Source: Rhizobacter sp. Root1238 (lineage in GTDB: Bacteria > Pseudomonadota > Gammaproteobacteria > Burkholderiales > Burkholderiaceae_C). From it: a DNA stretch of 49,646 nt. The position numbers and the translations under genes were made by a program. The first letter of the stretch is position 1, and each line of letters begins with the position of its first letter. Positions 1 to 8,124 of the stretch are shown here, piece by piece. Location: the NCBI RefSeq assembly GCF_001425825.1, contig NZ_LMDM01000047.1:1-49646 (forward strand), given 5' to 3'. Under the pieces are notes generated by a model. The model searched no databases and was not told where the DNA came from. It worked only from the letters and a program-made list of their open reading frames with translations.

Positions 1-17
1 GGGGAGCGCCAATCAGG

Positions 18-251
18 GGGGAGCGCCAATCAGGACGGGGCGCCGGAGCTGTGCAGTTTGATGGCCCCGCGCGCAGCGCGTTCGTCAACTGACTGTCGCC
101 GACTGTTTGACCACAGCGAGCGCAGCGAGCGGAGGGAGTTTCGGCGACGGGCCATCCAACTGCGCAGCGGAGGGGAGTCAGCATCCCGCCAGGGATGATG
201 ACCGCCCCGTCCGGCGCGCCCCACACCCCCCGCCCGCGCCTTTGCTCGCGC
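18..251 (-). repeat. 234-bp dispersed repeat, left copy (inverted relative to the right copy)
   Basis: The reverse complement of this segment matches 49301-49534 base for base except for six positions by my reading. One difference is a single change near 194. The other five are clustered at about 116-130. The segment carries a 64-codon open frame on the minus strand (30-224) rich in Arg and Ser. This looks like a by-product of the repeat and not a gene. It ends 5 bp short of the mpl stop codon, so it occupies the whole 3' intergenic space of mpl. Bases 1-17 repeat bases 18-34 exactly, which suggests the beginning of another partial copy outside the window. Confidence 0.93.
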
Positions 252-255
252 AGAA

Positions 256-1608
256 CTAACCCGCGAGCGCCGCCAGCAGCTTGTCGTGCACCCCGCCGAA
301 CCCGCCGTTGCTCATGCACAGCACATGGTCGCCGGGCTTCGCGGCCCGGCGCACCGCGGTCACCAGCGCGTCGATGGTGTCGCACACGATGGCCTTGTCG
401 CCCATCGGCGCCAGCGCCTCGCGCGCATCCCAGCCCAGGTTGCCCTGGTAGCAGAACGACAGGTCGGCCTCCTCGAGCGACCACGGCAGCTGGGCCTTCA
501 TCGTGCCGAGCTTCATCGTGTTCGAACGCGGCTCCAGCACCGCGAGGATGCGGTCGAGCCCGACCTTGCGGCGCAGCCCGTTGACCGTGGTGCGGATCGC
601 CGTCGGGTGGTGCGCGAAATCGTCGTAGACCTTCACGCCGCCGGCCTCGCCGCGCAGTTCCATGCGCCGGCGCACGTTCTGGAAACTCGCGAGCGCCTTC
701 GCGGCAACCTCCGGCGCGACGCCCACATGCTCGGCGGCAGCAATCGCCGCCAGCGCATTCAACTGGTTGTGCTCGCCGAGCAGCGGCCATTCGACATGCG
801 CGATCTTCAGGCTGCCGCGCAGCACGTCGAACACATGCGGCTCGCCACGCGCGCGCAACGCCCCCGGCGTTTCCTTGCGGGCGCCGAAGCGCACCACCTC
901 GCTCCAGCAGCCGCGCGCCAGCACCCGCTGCAGCGACTCCTCGCGCGCATTGACGACCAGCCGCCCGGCCGCCGGCACCGTGCGCACCAGGTGGTGGAAC
1001 TGGGTCTCGATCGCCCCCAGGTCCGGGAAGATGTCGGCGTGGTCGAACTCGAGGTTGTTCAGCACCGCGGTGCGCGGCCGGTAGTGCACGAACTTGCTGC
1101 GCTTGTCGAAGAACGCGGTGTCGTATTCGTCGGCCTCGATCACGAAGCTCCTGCCTTCGCCCAACCTGGCAGACACCCCGAAGTTCTGCGGCACCCCACC
1201 CACCAGGAAGCCCGGCTTCAGCCCGGCCTGCTCCAGCACCCAGGCCAGCATCGAGGTGGTGCTGGTCTTGCCGTGCGTGCCGGCCACGGCCAGCACATGG
1301 CGGCCCTGCAGCACGTTCTCGGCCAGCCATTGCGGCCCGCTGGTATACGGCAGGCCGGCATCGAGGATGGCCTCCATCAGCTCGTTGCCGCGCGAGACCA
1401 CGTTGCCGACGACGAACAGGTCGGGTGCGAGCTTCAGCTGGTCGGCGCCCCAGCCTTCGATCAGCTCGATGCCGAGTGCGCGCAGCTGGTCGCTCATCGG
1501 CGGGTAGACGCCGGCGTCGCAGCCGGTGACCCGGTGGCCGCCCTCGCGCGCGAGCGCGGCGATGCCGCCCATGAAAGTGCCGCAGATGCCGAGGATGTGG
1601 ATGTGCAT
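256..1608 (-). CDS. mpl: UDP-N-acetylmuramate:L-alanyl-gamma-D-glutamyl-meso-diaminopimelate ligase
   Basis: Cytoplasmic Mur-ligase family enzyme that attaches recycled murein tripeptide to UDP-MurNAc, re-feeding peptidoglycan synthesis. The protein is 450 residues, close to the 457 of E. coli Mpl. It opens with the Mpl-type nucleotide-binding start MHIHILGICGTFMGG, has the Mur ATP loop GTHGKTS at residues 110-116, and the family segments EADEYDTAFFDKRSKF and DDFAHHPTAI. The open frame runs 47 codons further upstream, but that part has no homology-like character and overlaps hemL, so I start at the ATG at 1608. It is last in a minus-strand run thiD-hemL-mpl, 43 bp after hemL. A dispersed repeat follows its stop. 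Confidence 0.96.
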   Translation of the reverse strand: MHIHILGICGTFMGGIAALAREGGHRVTGCDAGVYPPMSDQLRALGIELIEGWGADQLKLAPDLFVVGNVVSRGNELMEAILDAGLPYTSGPQWLAENVLQGRHVLAVAGTHGKTSTTSMLAWVLEQAGLKPGFLVGGVPQNFGVSARLGEGRSFVIEADEYDTAFFDKRSKFVHYRPRTAVLNNLEFDHADIFPDLGAIETQFHHLVRTVPAAGRLVVNAREESLQRVLARGCWSEVVRFGARKETPGALRARGEPHVFDVLRGSLKIAHVEWPLLGEHNQLNALAAIAAAEHVGVAPEVAAKALASFQNVRRRMELRGEAGGVKVYDDFAHHPTAIRTTVNGLRRKVGLDRILAVLEPRSNTMKLGTMKAQLPWSLEEADLSFCYQGNLGWDAREALAPMGDKAIVCDTIDALVTAVRRAAKPGDHVLCMSNGGFGGVHDKLLAALAG

Positions 1609-1651
1609 GGAGGGCGTCGGGAAGACGGGCAGCGGTGGCTGCCCTGCAGGT

Positions 1652-2950
1652 TCAGCGGAGCACGGATCGTGCCGCGGCCAGCGTCTCGGCAATGTCGTCG
1701 GCCGTGTGCGCGGCACTGACGAAGCCGGCTTCGTACAGCGCCGGGGCAATGTACACGCCGTGGTCCAGCAGGCCGTGGAAGAAGCGGTTGAAGCGCTCCT
1801 TGTCGGTGGCCATCACGGTGGCGTAGTTCTGCGGCAGCGCGTCGGCAAGGAAGAAGCCGAACATGCCGCCTTCGCAGTCGGTCGACCACGGCACGCCGTT
1901 GTCGCGCGCGACCGCGGCGAGACCGTCGACCAGGCTGCGGGTGCGCGCCGACAGCGCCTCGAAGAAGCCGGGGCGCTGGATCTCGCGCAGCGTTGCCAGC
2001 CCACAGGCGGTGGCCACCGGGTTGCCCGACAGCGTGCCGGCCTGGTAGACCGAACCGAGCGGCGCGAGCTGCTCCATCACCGCGCGCTTGCCGCCGAAGG
2101 CCGCCAGCGGCATGCCGCCGCCGATCACCTTGCCGAACACGCTGAGGTCGGGCTCGAAGCCCGGCAGTGCGCGCGCGTACAGGCCTTGCGCGCCATGCAG
2201 GCCGACGCGGAAGCCGGTCATCACCTCGTCGAAGACCAGCAGCGCGCCATGCTGCGTGCACAGCTCGCGCAGCCGCTTCATGAACGGCAGCTGCGTGCGC
2301 ACGAAGTTCATGTTGCCGGCGATCGGCTCGATCATCACGCAGGCGATGTCGGCGCCGTGCAGGCTGAAGGCCTCTTCGAGCTGCGCCAGGTGGTTGTATT
2401 CGAGCACCATCGTGTGCTGCACCACCTCGGCCGGCACGCCGGCGCTGGTCGGGTTGCCGAAGGTGGCGAGGCCCGAGCCGGCCTTCACCAGCAGCGCATC
2501 GGCATGGCCGTGGTAGCAGCCTTCGAACTTGACGATGCGGTTGCGCCCGGTGGCGCCGCGCGCGAGGCGGATCGCGCTCATCGCGGCCTCGGTGCCGGAG
2601 CTGACCAGGCGGACCTGCTCGACGCTCGGCACCAGCTTCAGGATCTCTTCGGCGAGCTCGATCTCGCGCTCGGTGGGGGCGCCGAACGAGAAGCCGTCGA
2701 GCGCGGCCTTCTGCACCGCCTCGAGCACCGCCGGGTGGCCGTGGCCGAGGATCATCGGGCCCCACGAGCCGATGTAGTCGATGTAGCGCCTGCCTTCGGC
2801 ATCGAACATGTAAGCGCCTTGCGCGCGCGCGATGAAGCGCGGCGTGCCGCCGACCGCCTTGAACGCCCGCACCGGCGAATTGACGCCGCCGGGGATCACG
2901 CGGCGGGCGCGTTCGAACAGGGCTTCGTTGCTCTTCTGGTCAGTGGACAT
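1652..2950 (-). CDS. hemL: glutamate-1-semialdehyde 2,1-aminomutase
   Basis: PLP-dependent class III aminotransferase-fold enzyme that converts glutamate-1-semialdehyde to 5-aminolevulinate, the C5-pathway entry to tetrapyrroles. At 432 residues it has normal family length. Visible hallmarks are the N-terminal [14 protein letters not shown], the phosphate-binding [10 protein letters not shown], the CYHGHAD segment, FDEVMTGFR, and the PLP lysine in [11 protein letters not shown] (Lys274). I start at the ATG at 2950 ([15 protein letters not shown]). The 22 codons upstream lie inside the end of thiD. The start overlaps the last 11 bp of thiD, so the two are probably translationally coupled. Confidence 0.97.
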   Translation of the reverse strand: MSTDQKSNEALFERARRVIPGGVNSPVRAFKAVGGTPRFIARAQGAYMFDAEGRRYIDYIGSWGPMILGHGHPAVLEAVQKAALDGFSFGAPTEREIELAEEILKLVPSVEQVRLVSSGTEAAMSAIRLARGATGRNRIVKFEGCYHGHADALLVKAGSGLATFGNPTSAGVPAEVVQHTMVLEYNHLAQLEEAFSLHGADIACVMIEPIAGNMNFVRTQLPFMKRLRELCTQHGALLVFDEVMTGFRVGLHGAQGLYARALPGFEPDLSVFGKVIGGGMPLAAFGGKRAVMEQLAPLGSVYQAGTLSGNPVATACGLATLREIQRPGFFEALSARTRSLVDGLAAVARDNGVPWSTDCEGGMFGFFLADALPQNYATVMATDKERFNRFFHGLLDHGVYIAPALYEAGFVSAAHTADDIAETLAAARSVLR

Positions 2951-3881
2951 GTCGCGGGTCTTTCGGGGCCTCGTCGTCGTTGGCGGCACCCTCGGTGCCC
3001 GTCGTGCCTTCTTCACCTTCTTCCTCGCCGGGCGGCAGCGCCCAGAAGAAGCGGTCGGGGATCACGTTGCCCATGCCGGGGCGGAAACCGGCATCGAGCG
3101 CCTGGTCGAGGAAGGCGAGCGATTCGCCGACCGCCGCATGCAGCTCGCTGCCGGCGGCCAGCAACGCCGCCAGCGCCGACGACAGCGTGTCGCCTGCGCC
3201 GACGAAGCTGACCTCGAAGCGCTCGAACTTCTCGCCGGTGATCGCGCCCTGCGGCGAGGCCAGCACGTTGTCCATGAACTGGTCGGGCAGCGGCACGCTG
3301 GTGACCAGCACGAAGCGCGTGCCGTGCTGTGCCGCAGCCACCGCCAGCTCGCGTGGCGAGGCCGGCCGCTCGCTGCTCCATTCGGGCAGCAGGAAATCGG
3401 TCAGCGTCTGGTGGGCGCCGACCAGCACCTCGGTCTGCGGCAGCACCAGTTCGCGGAACGCGTCGAGGTAGGCCTGCTGGTCGTCTTCCTCGAGCCACGA
3501 CAGGTTCGGCATGTAGGCCACCAGCGGCACCTCGGGGTAGTCGGACAGCACCTCGGCCACCGCGCTGACGCCCTCGGCGGACCCGAGGAAACCGACCTTC
3601 CACGCGGCGATGCTGACATCCTCGAGGATGCTGCGCGCCTGCTCGACGACGACGTCCGCGTCGATCGCGCTGTGGTCGAACACCTCGGCGGTGTCGCGCA
3701 GCACGATCGACGTGACGACCGGCAGCGCATGCGCGCCCATCGCCGCGATCGTCGCGACATCGCCGGCCAGGCCGCCGGCGCCGCTCGGGTCGCTCGCGTT
3801 GAAGGTCATCACGCAGGCAGGGGCGGGCGCTTCCTGGTTCGGGTCGGCCTGGGGGTCCGCGGAGGGGGCGTCTGGGGTCAT
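2940..3881 (-). CDS. thiD: hydroxymethylpyrimidine/phosphomethylpyrimidine kinase
   Basis: Ribokinase-fold kinase of thiamine synthesis that phosphorylates HMP and HMP-P. The protein is 313 residues. The N-terminal substrate loop [17 protein letters not shown] matches the ThiD GSDPSGGAG motif, GFLGSAEGV is in the usual second position, and [14 protein letters not shown] is the anion-hole helix containing the catalytic Asp. About 45 extra residues at the C-terminus are acidic and low in complexity ([14 protein letters not shown]), and this tail overlaps the hemL start. It is first in the minus-strand run with hemL and mpl and is divergent from rubredoxin. The family is also annotated as bifunctional; I cannot test specificity from sequence. 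Confidence 0.92.
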   Translation of the reverse strand: MTPDAPSADPQADPNQEAPAPACVMTFNASDPSGAGGLAGDVATIAAMGAHALPVVTSIVLRDTAEVFDHSAIDADVVVEQARSILEDVSIAAWKVGFLGSAEGVSAVAEVLSDYPEVPLVAYMPNLSWLEEDDQQAYLDAFRELVLPQTEVLVGAHQTLTDFLLPEWSSERPASPRELAVAAAQHGTRFVLVTSVPLPDQFMDNVLASPQGAITGEKFERFEVSFVGAGDTLSSALAALLAAGSELHAAVGESLAFLDQALDAGFRPGMGNVIPDRFFWALPPGEEEGEEGTTGTEGAANDDEAPKDPRHVH

Positions 3882-3962
3882 TGGAAGTCCGTCGGGAAAG
3901 GTGAAGACGAGCCGCGGGTGCCGGCACTGACTTCTAGAAAAATGTGAGGAATGTGGCGTAGG

Positions 3963-3990
3963 TGCCTAGAAATCAATGTATTTTTGTCAA
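3963..3990 (-). promoter_or_regulatory. candidate promoter for thiD-hemL-mpl
   Basis: Read on the minus strand there is a consensus -35 TTGACA (3990-3985), a 16-base AT-rich spacer and TAGGCA (3968-3963) as a weak -10. It lies about 80 bp upstream of the thiD start, inside the only AT-rich patch of this divergent intergenic region. The -35 is good and the -10 poor, so this is a candidate only. Confidence 0.38.
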
Positions 3991-4000
3991 TCTGCGTCGC

Positions 4001-4020
4001 TACAATCTTTTCTCATTGTA
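4001..4020. promoter_or_regulatory. TACAAT-N8-ATTGTA inverted repeat upstream of rubredoxin
   Basis: A perfect 6-bp inverted repeat separated by 8 bases, 20 bp upstream of the rubredoxin GTG. The left arm TACAAT could itself serve as a -10 on the plus strand, but I see no convincing -35 at 16-18 bp. It may be a regulator site or only part of the AT-rich promoter region shared by two divergent units. Confidence 0.35.
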
Positions 4021-4039
4021 GTGATGCGACAAAAACAAA

Positions 4040-4225
4040 GTGAGCAATGACCTCAGCGGTACCCGAACCTGGATGTGCCTGATCTGCGGCTGGATATACG
4101 ACGAAGCGGCAGGAGATCCCGAACACGGTATTGCACCGGGCACCGCATGGGAAGCAGTTCCCATGAACTGGACCTGCCCGGAATGCGGCGCGCGCAAGGA
4201 AGATTTCGAAATGGTCCAGATCTGA
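4040..4225 (+). CDS. rubredoxin
   Basis: Small one-iron electron-transfer protein of 61 residues. Two Cys pairs, CLICG at the N-terminal side and CPECG near the end, form the Fe(SCys)4 site, and the intervening GWIYDEAAGDP and APGTAWEAVP are canonical rubredoxin segments. The start is GTG at 4040 (MSNDLSGTRTWMC); the next in-frame ATG lies immediately before the first Cys and would remove the N-terminal strand. Position between thiD and pilG is common in this bacterial group. The electron partner is not evident from the neighbourhood. Confidence 0.95.
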   Translation: MSNDLSGTRTWMCLICGWIYDEAAGDPEHGIAPGTAWEAVPMNWTCPECGARKEDFEMVQI

Positions 4226-4297
4226 TGGTCGCTGGGGCTCTTACATGGCGTGCCGGGCAAGTGCCGCGGCCGCTTTCAGTCATTGAGGGGATTCTCG

Positions 4298-4690
4298 GTG
4301 AGCAATGAAGCCATCGCAGGCATCAAGGTGCTGGTGATCGACGACAGCAACACGATTCGCCGCAGCGCGGAGATCTTCCTGAAGCAGGGCGGCCATACCG
4401 TGCTGCTCGCGGAGGACGGTTTCGACGCGCTGTCCAAGGTCAACGATCACTCGCCCGACCTGATTTTCTGCGACATCCTGATGCCGCGCCTGGACGGGTA
4501 CCAGACCTGCGCGATCATCAAGCGCAACGCCAGATTCGCCGACGTGCCGGTGATCATGCTGTCCTCCAAGGACGGCCTGTTCGACAAGGCACGCGGCCGG
4601 ATGGTCGGCTCGGAGGACTACCTCACGAAGCCGTTCACCAAAGACCAGTTGTTGCAAGCCGTGGCACAGCACCGGCCGGCCCGCGTCTAA
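4298..4690 (+). CDS. pilG: twitching motility response regulator PilG
   Basis: Single-domain CheY-like receiver of the Pil-Chp chemosensory system, 130 residues. It has the acidic pocket VIDDS, the phospho-acceptor Asp59 in FCDILMP, the Ser/Thr of MLSSKDG and the conserved Lys in LTKPF. I choose the GTG at 4298 because GAGGGG lies 7 bases upstream. The open frame continues further 5' to 4250, but that part has no receiver character. In Pseudomonas PilG, phosphorylated by ChpA, promotes pilus extension. Adjacent pilH, pilI, pilJ and chpA in the same orientation confirm the identity. Confidence 0.94.
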   Translation: MSNEAIAGIKVLVIDDSNTIRRSAEIFLKQGGHTVLLAEDGFDALSKVNDHSPDLIFCDILMPRLDGYQTCAIIKRNARFADVPVIMLSSKDGLFDKARGRMVGSEDYLTKPFTKDQLLQAVAQHRPARV

Positions 4691-4735
4691 CGCGGCCTTC
4701 CGTGCTGCCCTGCAAAGAGTTGAAGGAGTAAGACG

Positions 4736-5101
4736 ATGGCGATTCAGAAGATTCTGTTGGTCGACGATTCGAAGACCGAACTGCACTACCTGTCGGAGCT
4801 GCTGACCAAGCGCGGCTACGCGGTGCGAACTGCCGAGAACGGCGAAGACGCGATGCGCCGGCTGGGCGAAGAGAAGCCCGACCTGATCCTGATGGACGTC
4901 GTGATGCCGGGGCAGAACGGCTTCCAGCTGACCCGTGCGATCACGCGCGACCCGCGCTTCACCGACGTGCCGGTGATCATGTGCACCAGCAAGAACCAGG
5001 AAACCGACAAGGTGTGGGGCATGCGCCAGGGCGCTCGCGACTACATCGTCAAGCCCGTCGACGCCGACGAGCTGGTGTCCAAGATCCGCGCGTTCGACTG
5101 A
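4736..5101 (+). CDS. pilH: twitching motility response regulator PilH
   Basis: Second single-domain CheY-like receiver of the Pil-Chp pathway, 121 residues. Pocket residues LLVDDS, phospho-acceptor Asp54 in LMDVVMP, the Thr of IMCTSK and Lys in IVKPVD are all present. A strong ribosome site (AAGGAG) precedes the ATG. It follows pilG by 45 bp. In characterised systems PilH opposes PilG and favours retraction or acts as a phosphate sink. The assignment of PilG versus PilH rests on order and on the PilH-like sequences [16 protein letters not shown] and KIRAFD. Confidence 0.94.
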   Translation: MAIQKILLVDDSKTELHYLSELLTKRGYAVRTAENGEDAMRRLGEEKPDLILMDVVMPGQNGFQLTRAITRDPRFTDVPVIMCTSKNQETDKVWGMRQGARDYIVKPVDADELVSKIRAFD

Positions 5102-5163
5102 ACGCCATCGGACCCGTTTCCATCACCTCACCGTCACACGTCGCCCCGCAGGCAGAGAACTGA

Positions 5164-5682
5164 ATGGCCAACAAGGAAGCATTGCGCGAGCTGCAAAGTC
5201 GCCTGGCCGAAAGGCTGCAGGCGGCGCGTACGCAAGAGCGCGGCAGCGCCTGGCTGGCCGTCGAGTGCGGCAGTCACGGGTTCCTGTTCCCGCTGCAGGA
5301 AGCCGGCGAAATTTTCCCGTTCGCGCCGGCGATGCCGGTGCCGTACACGAGCCGCTGGTTCATGGGCGTGGCCAACCTGCGCGGCCGGCTGCACGGGGTC
5401 GTCGACCTGGCAGGCTTCCTGGGCGTGCGCGGCAACGAGCCGGTGCGCGAGCAGTCCTGGTTCGTCGCGTTCAACACCGAACTGAACATCAACTGCGCGG
5501 TGCTGGTGGACCGGCTCGCCGGCCTGCGCAACCTGACGCAGCTGAAGCCCGAACCCGACGACGGGCAGGCCAAGCCGGCCTTCGTCGGCACGCATTACCG
5601 CGACGAAGGCAACCGCCTCTGGCGCGAACTGAACCTGGCACAGCTGGCCACCGAGGCCGCTTTCCTGAAGATCGCAGGCTGA
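5164..5682 (+). CDS. pilI: CheW-like adaptor PilI
   Basis: Adaptor of 172 residues that couples the PilJ receptor to the ChpA kinase. The whole protein after about residue 28 is one CheW fold: FPLQEAGEIFPF, the WFMGVANLRGRLHGVVDLAGFLG core typical of CheW 'NLRG' proteins, and the AVLVDRLAGLRNL strand. The ATG at 5164 follows the pilH stop by 62 bp with only a weak purine stretch (CAGAGAA) upstream. It lies between pilH and pilJ as in other Pil-Chp loci. Confidence 0.93.
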   Translation: MANKEALRELQSRLAERLQAARTQERGSAWLAVECGSHGFLFPLQEAGEIFPFAPAMPVPYTSRWFMGVANLRGRLHGVVDLAGFLGVRGNEPVREQSWFVAFNTELNINCAVLVDRLAGLRNLTQLKPEPDDGQAKPAFVGTHYRDEGNRLWRELNLAQLATEAAFLKIAG

Positions 5683-5741
5683 GGCGCACCCCGCGCCGGC
5701 CCTCCTGACTGCATTACCCAAGACGACGCAACGAGGCACCT

Positions 5742-8039
5742 ATGAGCTTCCTGAACAAAATCAAAGGCAAGGGCAAAGGCCGTGACGACGCATATGGCGC
5801 CGACGGTGCCGTTGCGCTGGACGACGTGGCCGGCCTCGACCTGCACGACGATGGGCGGCCTGACGGCGGCGCCAACACGGTGAACCTCGACTCGTCGATC
5901 ATCTCGGAGGCCGCGCCGTCCGAGATCGCAGACTTCTCCGAAACCCGGCTGCCCAGCGGCGACAACGCCGCGCTGATGTCGGGCACCGGCGTGCCGCTGA
6001 TCGGCAACCGGCCGGTCGGGCAGCAGCAGCGTCTGCTGGGTGCCATGGTGCTGATCGGCCTGGTCGGCCTGGTCGGCATGACGATCAGCTCGCTGAACCA
6101 GGCCAACAAGGGCGCCGCCCAGGTGGGTTACTCCGGTCAGGCGCTGATGCAGTCGCAGCGTCTGGCGAAGTCGGTGTCGCAGGCCTTGATCGGCAGCGCG
6201 CAGGCCTTCCCGGAAGTGAAGGAAAGTACCGAGGTGCTGGCGCGCAACGTGCGCGGCCTGGCGAAGGGCGATGCGAACGTCGATGCGGCGCCGGGCGTCG
6301 TGCAGGACACGCTGGAACCGCTGCTGCCGCTGGTCGACCGCGCCGAGAAGAACGCGAACACCGTGCTGCAACAGCAGAAGATCCTGACGCAGGTCGGCCA
6401 GGCGCTTCGCGCGATCAACCGCCAGTCGTCGGACCTGCTGGAAATCGCCGAGACGGTGTCGTCGCTGAAGCTGCAGCAGGAAGCCTCGCCGGCCGAGCTG
6501 TCGGCCGTCGGCCAGCTCGTGATGCTGACCCAGCGCATCGGCAAGTCGGCCAACGAATTCCTGACGATGGAAGGCGTGAGCCCCGAGGCCGTGTTCCTGC
6601 TGGGCAAGGACCTGAACTCGTTCCGCGAAATCGCCGACGGCCTGTCGAACGGCAATGCCGAACTGCGCCTGCCGGGCACCAAGGATCCGCAGACCAAGGA
6701 GCGCCTGACCGCGCTGCTGAAGCAATACGAAGAGACGCGCACCCAGGCCAGCTCGATTCTGGGCAACCTGCAGGGCCTGGTGTCGGCCCGTGAAGCGCAG
6801 TCCGCGATCATTGGCGACAGCGAACCGCTGCGCAAGGGCCTCGAAACGGTGCAGGACCGCCTGTCCACCGTCACCGGCTTCAACGTCGTGAACCTGGGCC
6901 TGCTGGTGCTGTCGGCCGTCGTGCTGGCCCTCGGCGGCGCGGGCTTCCTGCAGCTGTATGTGCGAGACCAGGCGCAACGTGCCGCGCTCGCCGAGAACCA
7001 GCGACTCGAAGCCGAACGCCAGGAACAGGAAGCCAAGCGCGTCAACGACGCGAACCAGGCGGCCATTCTGCGGCTGATGAACGAATTGCAGACGGTTGCT
7101 GAAGGCGACCTGACGCAGCAGGCCACCGTGACGGAAGACATCACGGGCGCCATCGCCGACTCGGTGAACTACACGGTGGAAGAGCTGCGCACGCTGGTGT
7201 CGCAGGTGCAGGGCACGGTGGGTCGGGTGACCGAAACGACGCAGCAGGTGGAAGCCACGTCGACCGAACTGCTGGCCGCCTCCGACGAGCAGCTGCGCGA
7301 GATTCGCGAAACCGGCGAGTCGGTGCTGCAGATGGCAGGCCGAATCAACGACGTGTCGAGCCAGGCGCAGCAGACGGCCCAGGTGGCGCGTCAATCGCTG
7401 CAGGCTGCCGAGACCGGCCTGACTGCGGTGCAGAACACCATCGGCGGCATGAACTCGATCCGCGACCAGATCCAGGAAACCTCCAAGCGGATCAAGCGGC
7501 TGGGCGAGTCGTCGCAGGAGATTGGCGAAATCACCGAACTGATTTCGGACATTACCGAACAGACCAACGTGCTGGCACTGAACGCCGCCATCCAGGCCGC
7601 ATCGGCCGGTGAAGCGGGCCGGGGCTTCTCGGTGGTTGCGGAAGAAGTGCAGCGGCTGGCAGAACGCTCCGGCGACGCCACGCGGCAGATCGCGGCCCTG
7701 GTGAAGACCATTCAGACCGACACCCAGGATGCTGCGGCGGCCATGGAGCGCTCGACGCAGGGCGTGGTCGAAGGAACCCGACTGTCCGACGCGGCAGGTA
7801 ACGCACTGGGCGACATCGACCGCGTGTCGCGCCAGCTTGCCGACCTGATTGCGCACATTTCGAGCCAGGCATCGCGAGAAGCCGAATCGGCCAACGTGGT
7901 GGCAGCGAACATCCAGCACATTTTCGCGGTGACCGAGCAGACCGGTGAAGGTACCCGTTCGACCGCACAGATGGTGCGCGAACTGTCCCGCACGGCCGAG
8001 GAACTGAAGCAATCGGTTGCACGGTTCAAGATCGGTTGA
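5742..8039 (+). CDS. pilJ: type IV pilus methyl-accepting chemotaxis protein PilJ
   Basis: Membrane chemoreceptor, 765 residues, input for ChpA. Order: a roughly 95-residue acidic cytoplasmic N-terminus, first membrane segment at about 97-116 ([14 protein letters not shown]), a periplasmic region with two PilJ-type sensory modules (including [14 protein letters not shown] and [14 protein letters not shown]), second membrane segment at about 382-406, HAMP-like linker, and the signalling coiled coil with the conserved tip [18 protein letters not shown]. The long N-terminal extension is characteristic of PilJ compared with ordinary receptors. It is followed by a strong RNA hairpin before chpA. 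Confidence 0.96.
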   Translation: MSFLNKIKGKGKGRDDAYGADGAVALDDVAGLDLHDDGRPDGGANTVNLDSSIISEAAPSEIADFSETRLPSGDNAALMSGTGVPLIGNRPVGQQQRLLGAMVLIGLVGLVGMTISSLNQANKGAAQVGYSGQALMQSQRLAKSVSQALIGSAQAFPEVKESTEVLARNVRGLAKGDANVDAAPGVVQDTLEPLLPLVDRAEKNANTVLQQQKILTQVGQALRAINRQSSDLLEIAETVSSLKLQQEASPAELSAVGQLVMLTQRIGKSANEFLTMEGVSPEAVFLLGKDLNSFREIADGLSNGNAELRLPGTKDPQTKERLTALLKQYEETRTQASSILGNLQGLVSAREAQSAIIGDSEPLRKGLETVQDRLSTVTGFNVVNLGLLVLSAVVLALGGAGFLQLYVRDQAQRAALAENQRLEAERQEQEAKRVNDANQAAILRLMNELQTVAEGDLTQQATVTEDITGAIADSVNYTVEELRTLVSQVQGTVGRVTETTQQVEATSTELLAASDEQLREIRETGESVLQMAGRINDVSSQAQQTAQVARQSLQAAETGLTAVQNTIGGMNSIRDQIQETSKRIKRLGESSQEIGEITELISDITEQTNVLALNAAIQAASAGEAGRGFSVVAEEVQRLAERSGDATRQIAALVKTIQTDTQDAAAAMERSTQGVVEGTRLSDAAGNALGDIDRVSRQLADLIAHISSQASREAESANVVAANIQHIFAVTEQTGEGTRSTAQMVRELSRTAEELKQSVARFKIG

Positions 8040-8052
8040 GCTAGTGTGTCGC

Positions 8053-8075
8053 CTGCGGCCCTGATCGGGCCGCAG
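8053..8075 (+). terminator. GC-rich stem-loop between pilJ and chpA
   Basis: Perfect 9-bp stem CTGCGGCCC / GGGCCGCAG with a 5-base loop, 14 bp after the pilJ stop. No run of T follows, so it may reduce read-through or stabilise the upstream mRNA 3' end, not act as a full terminator. Its placement would set a lower level of the very large ChpA relative to PilG-J. Confidence 0.5.
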
Positions 8076-8124
8076 CCCTTCACCCCACACAGGCAGATGG
8101 ATTGCCACCGCCCCCAACGCGACG

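Noticed and set aside
30-224. A 64-residue Arg/Ser-rich protein encoded by the terminal repeats
   Set aside because: The frame is a by-product of the dispersed repeat; there is no ribosome site, and substitutions between the copies show no coding pattern that I can see.
286-1719. A 477-codon plus-strand frame opposite mpl
   Set aside because: His/Arg/Gln-rich antisense frame; mpl on the other strand has all family motifs.
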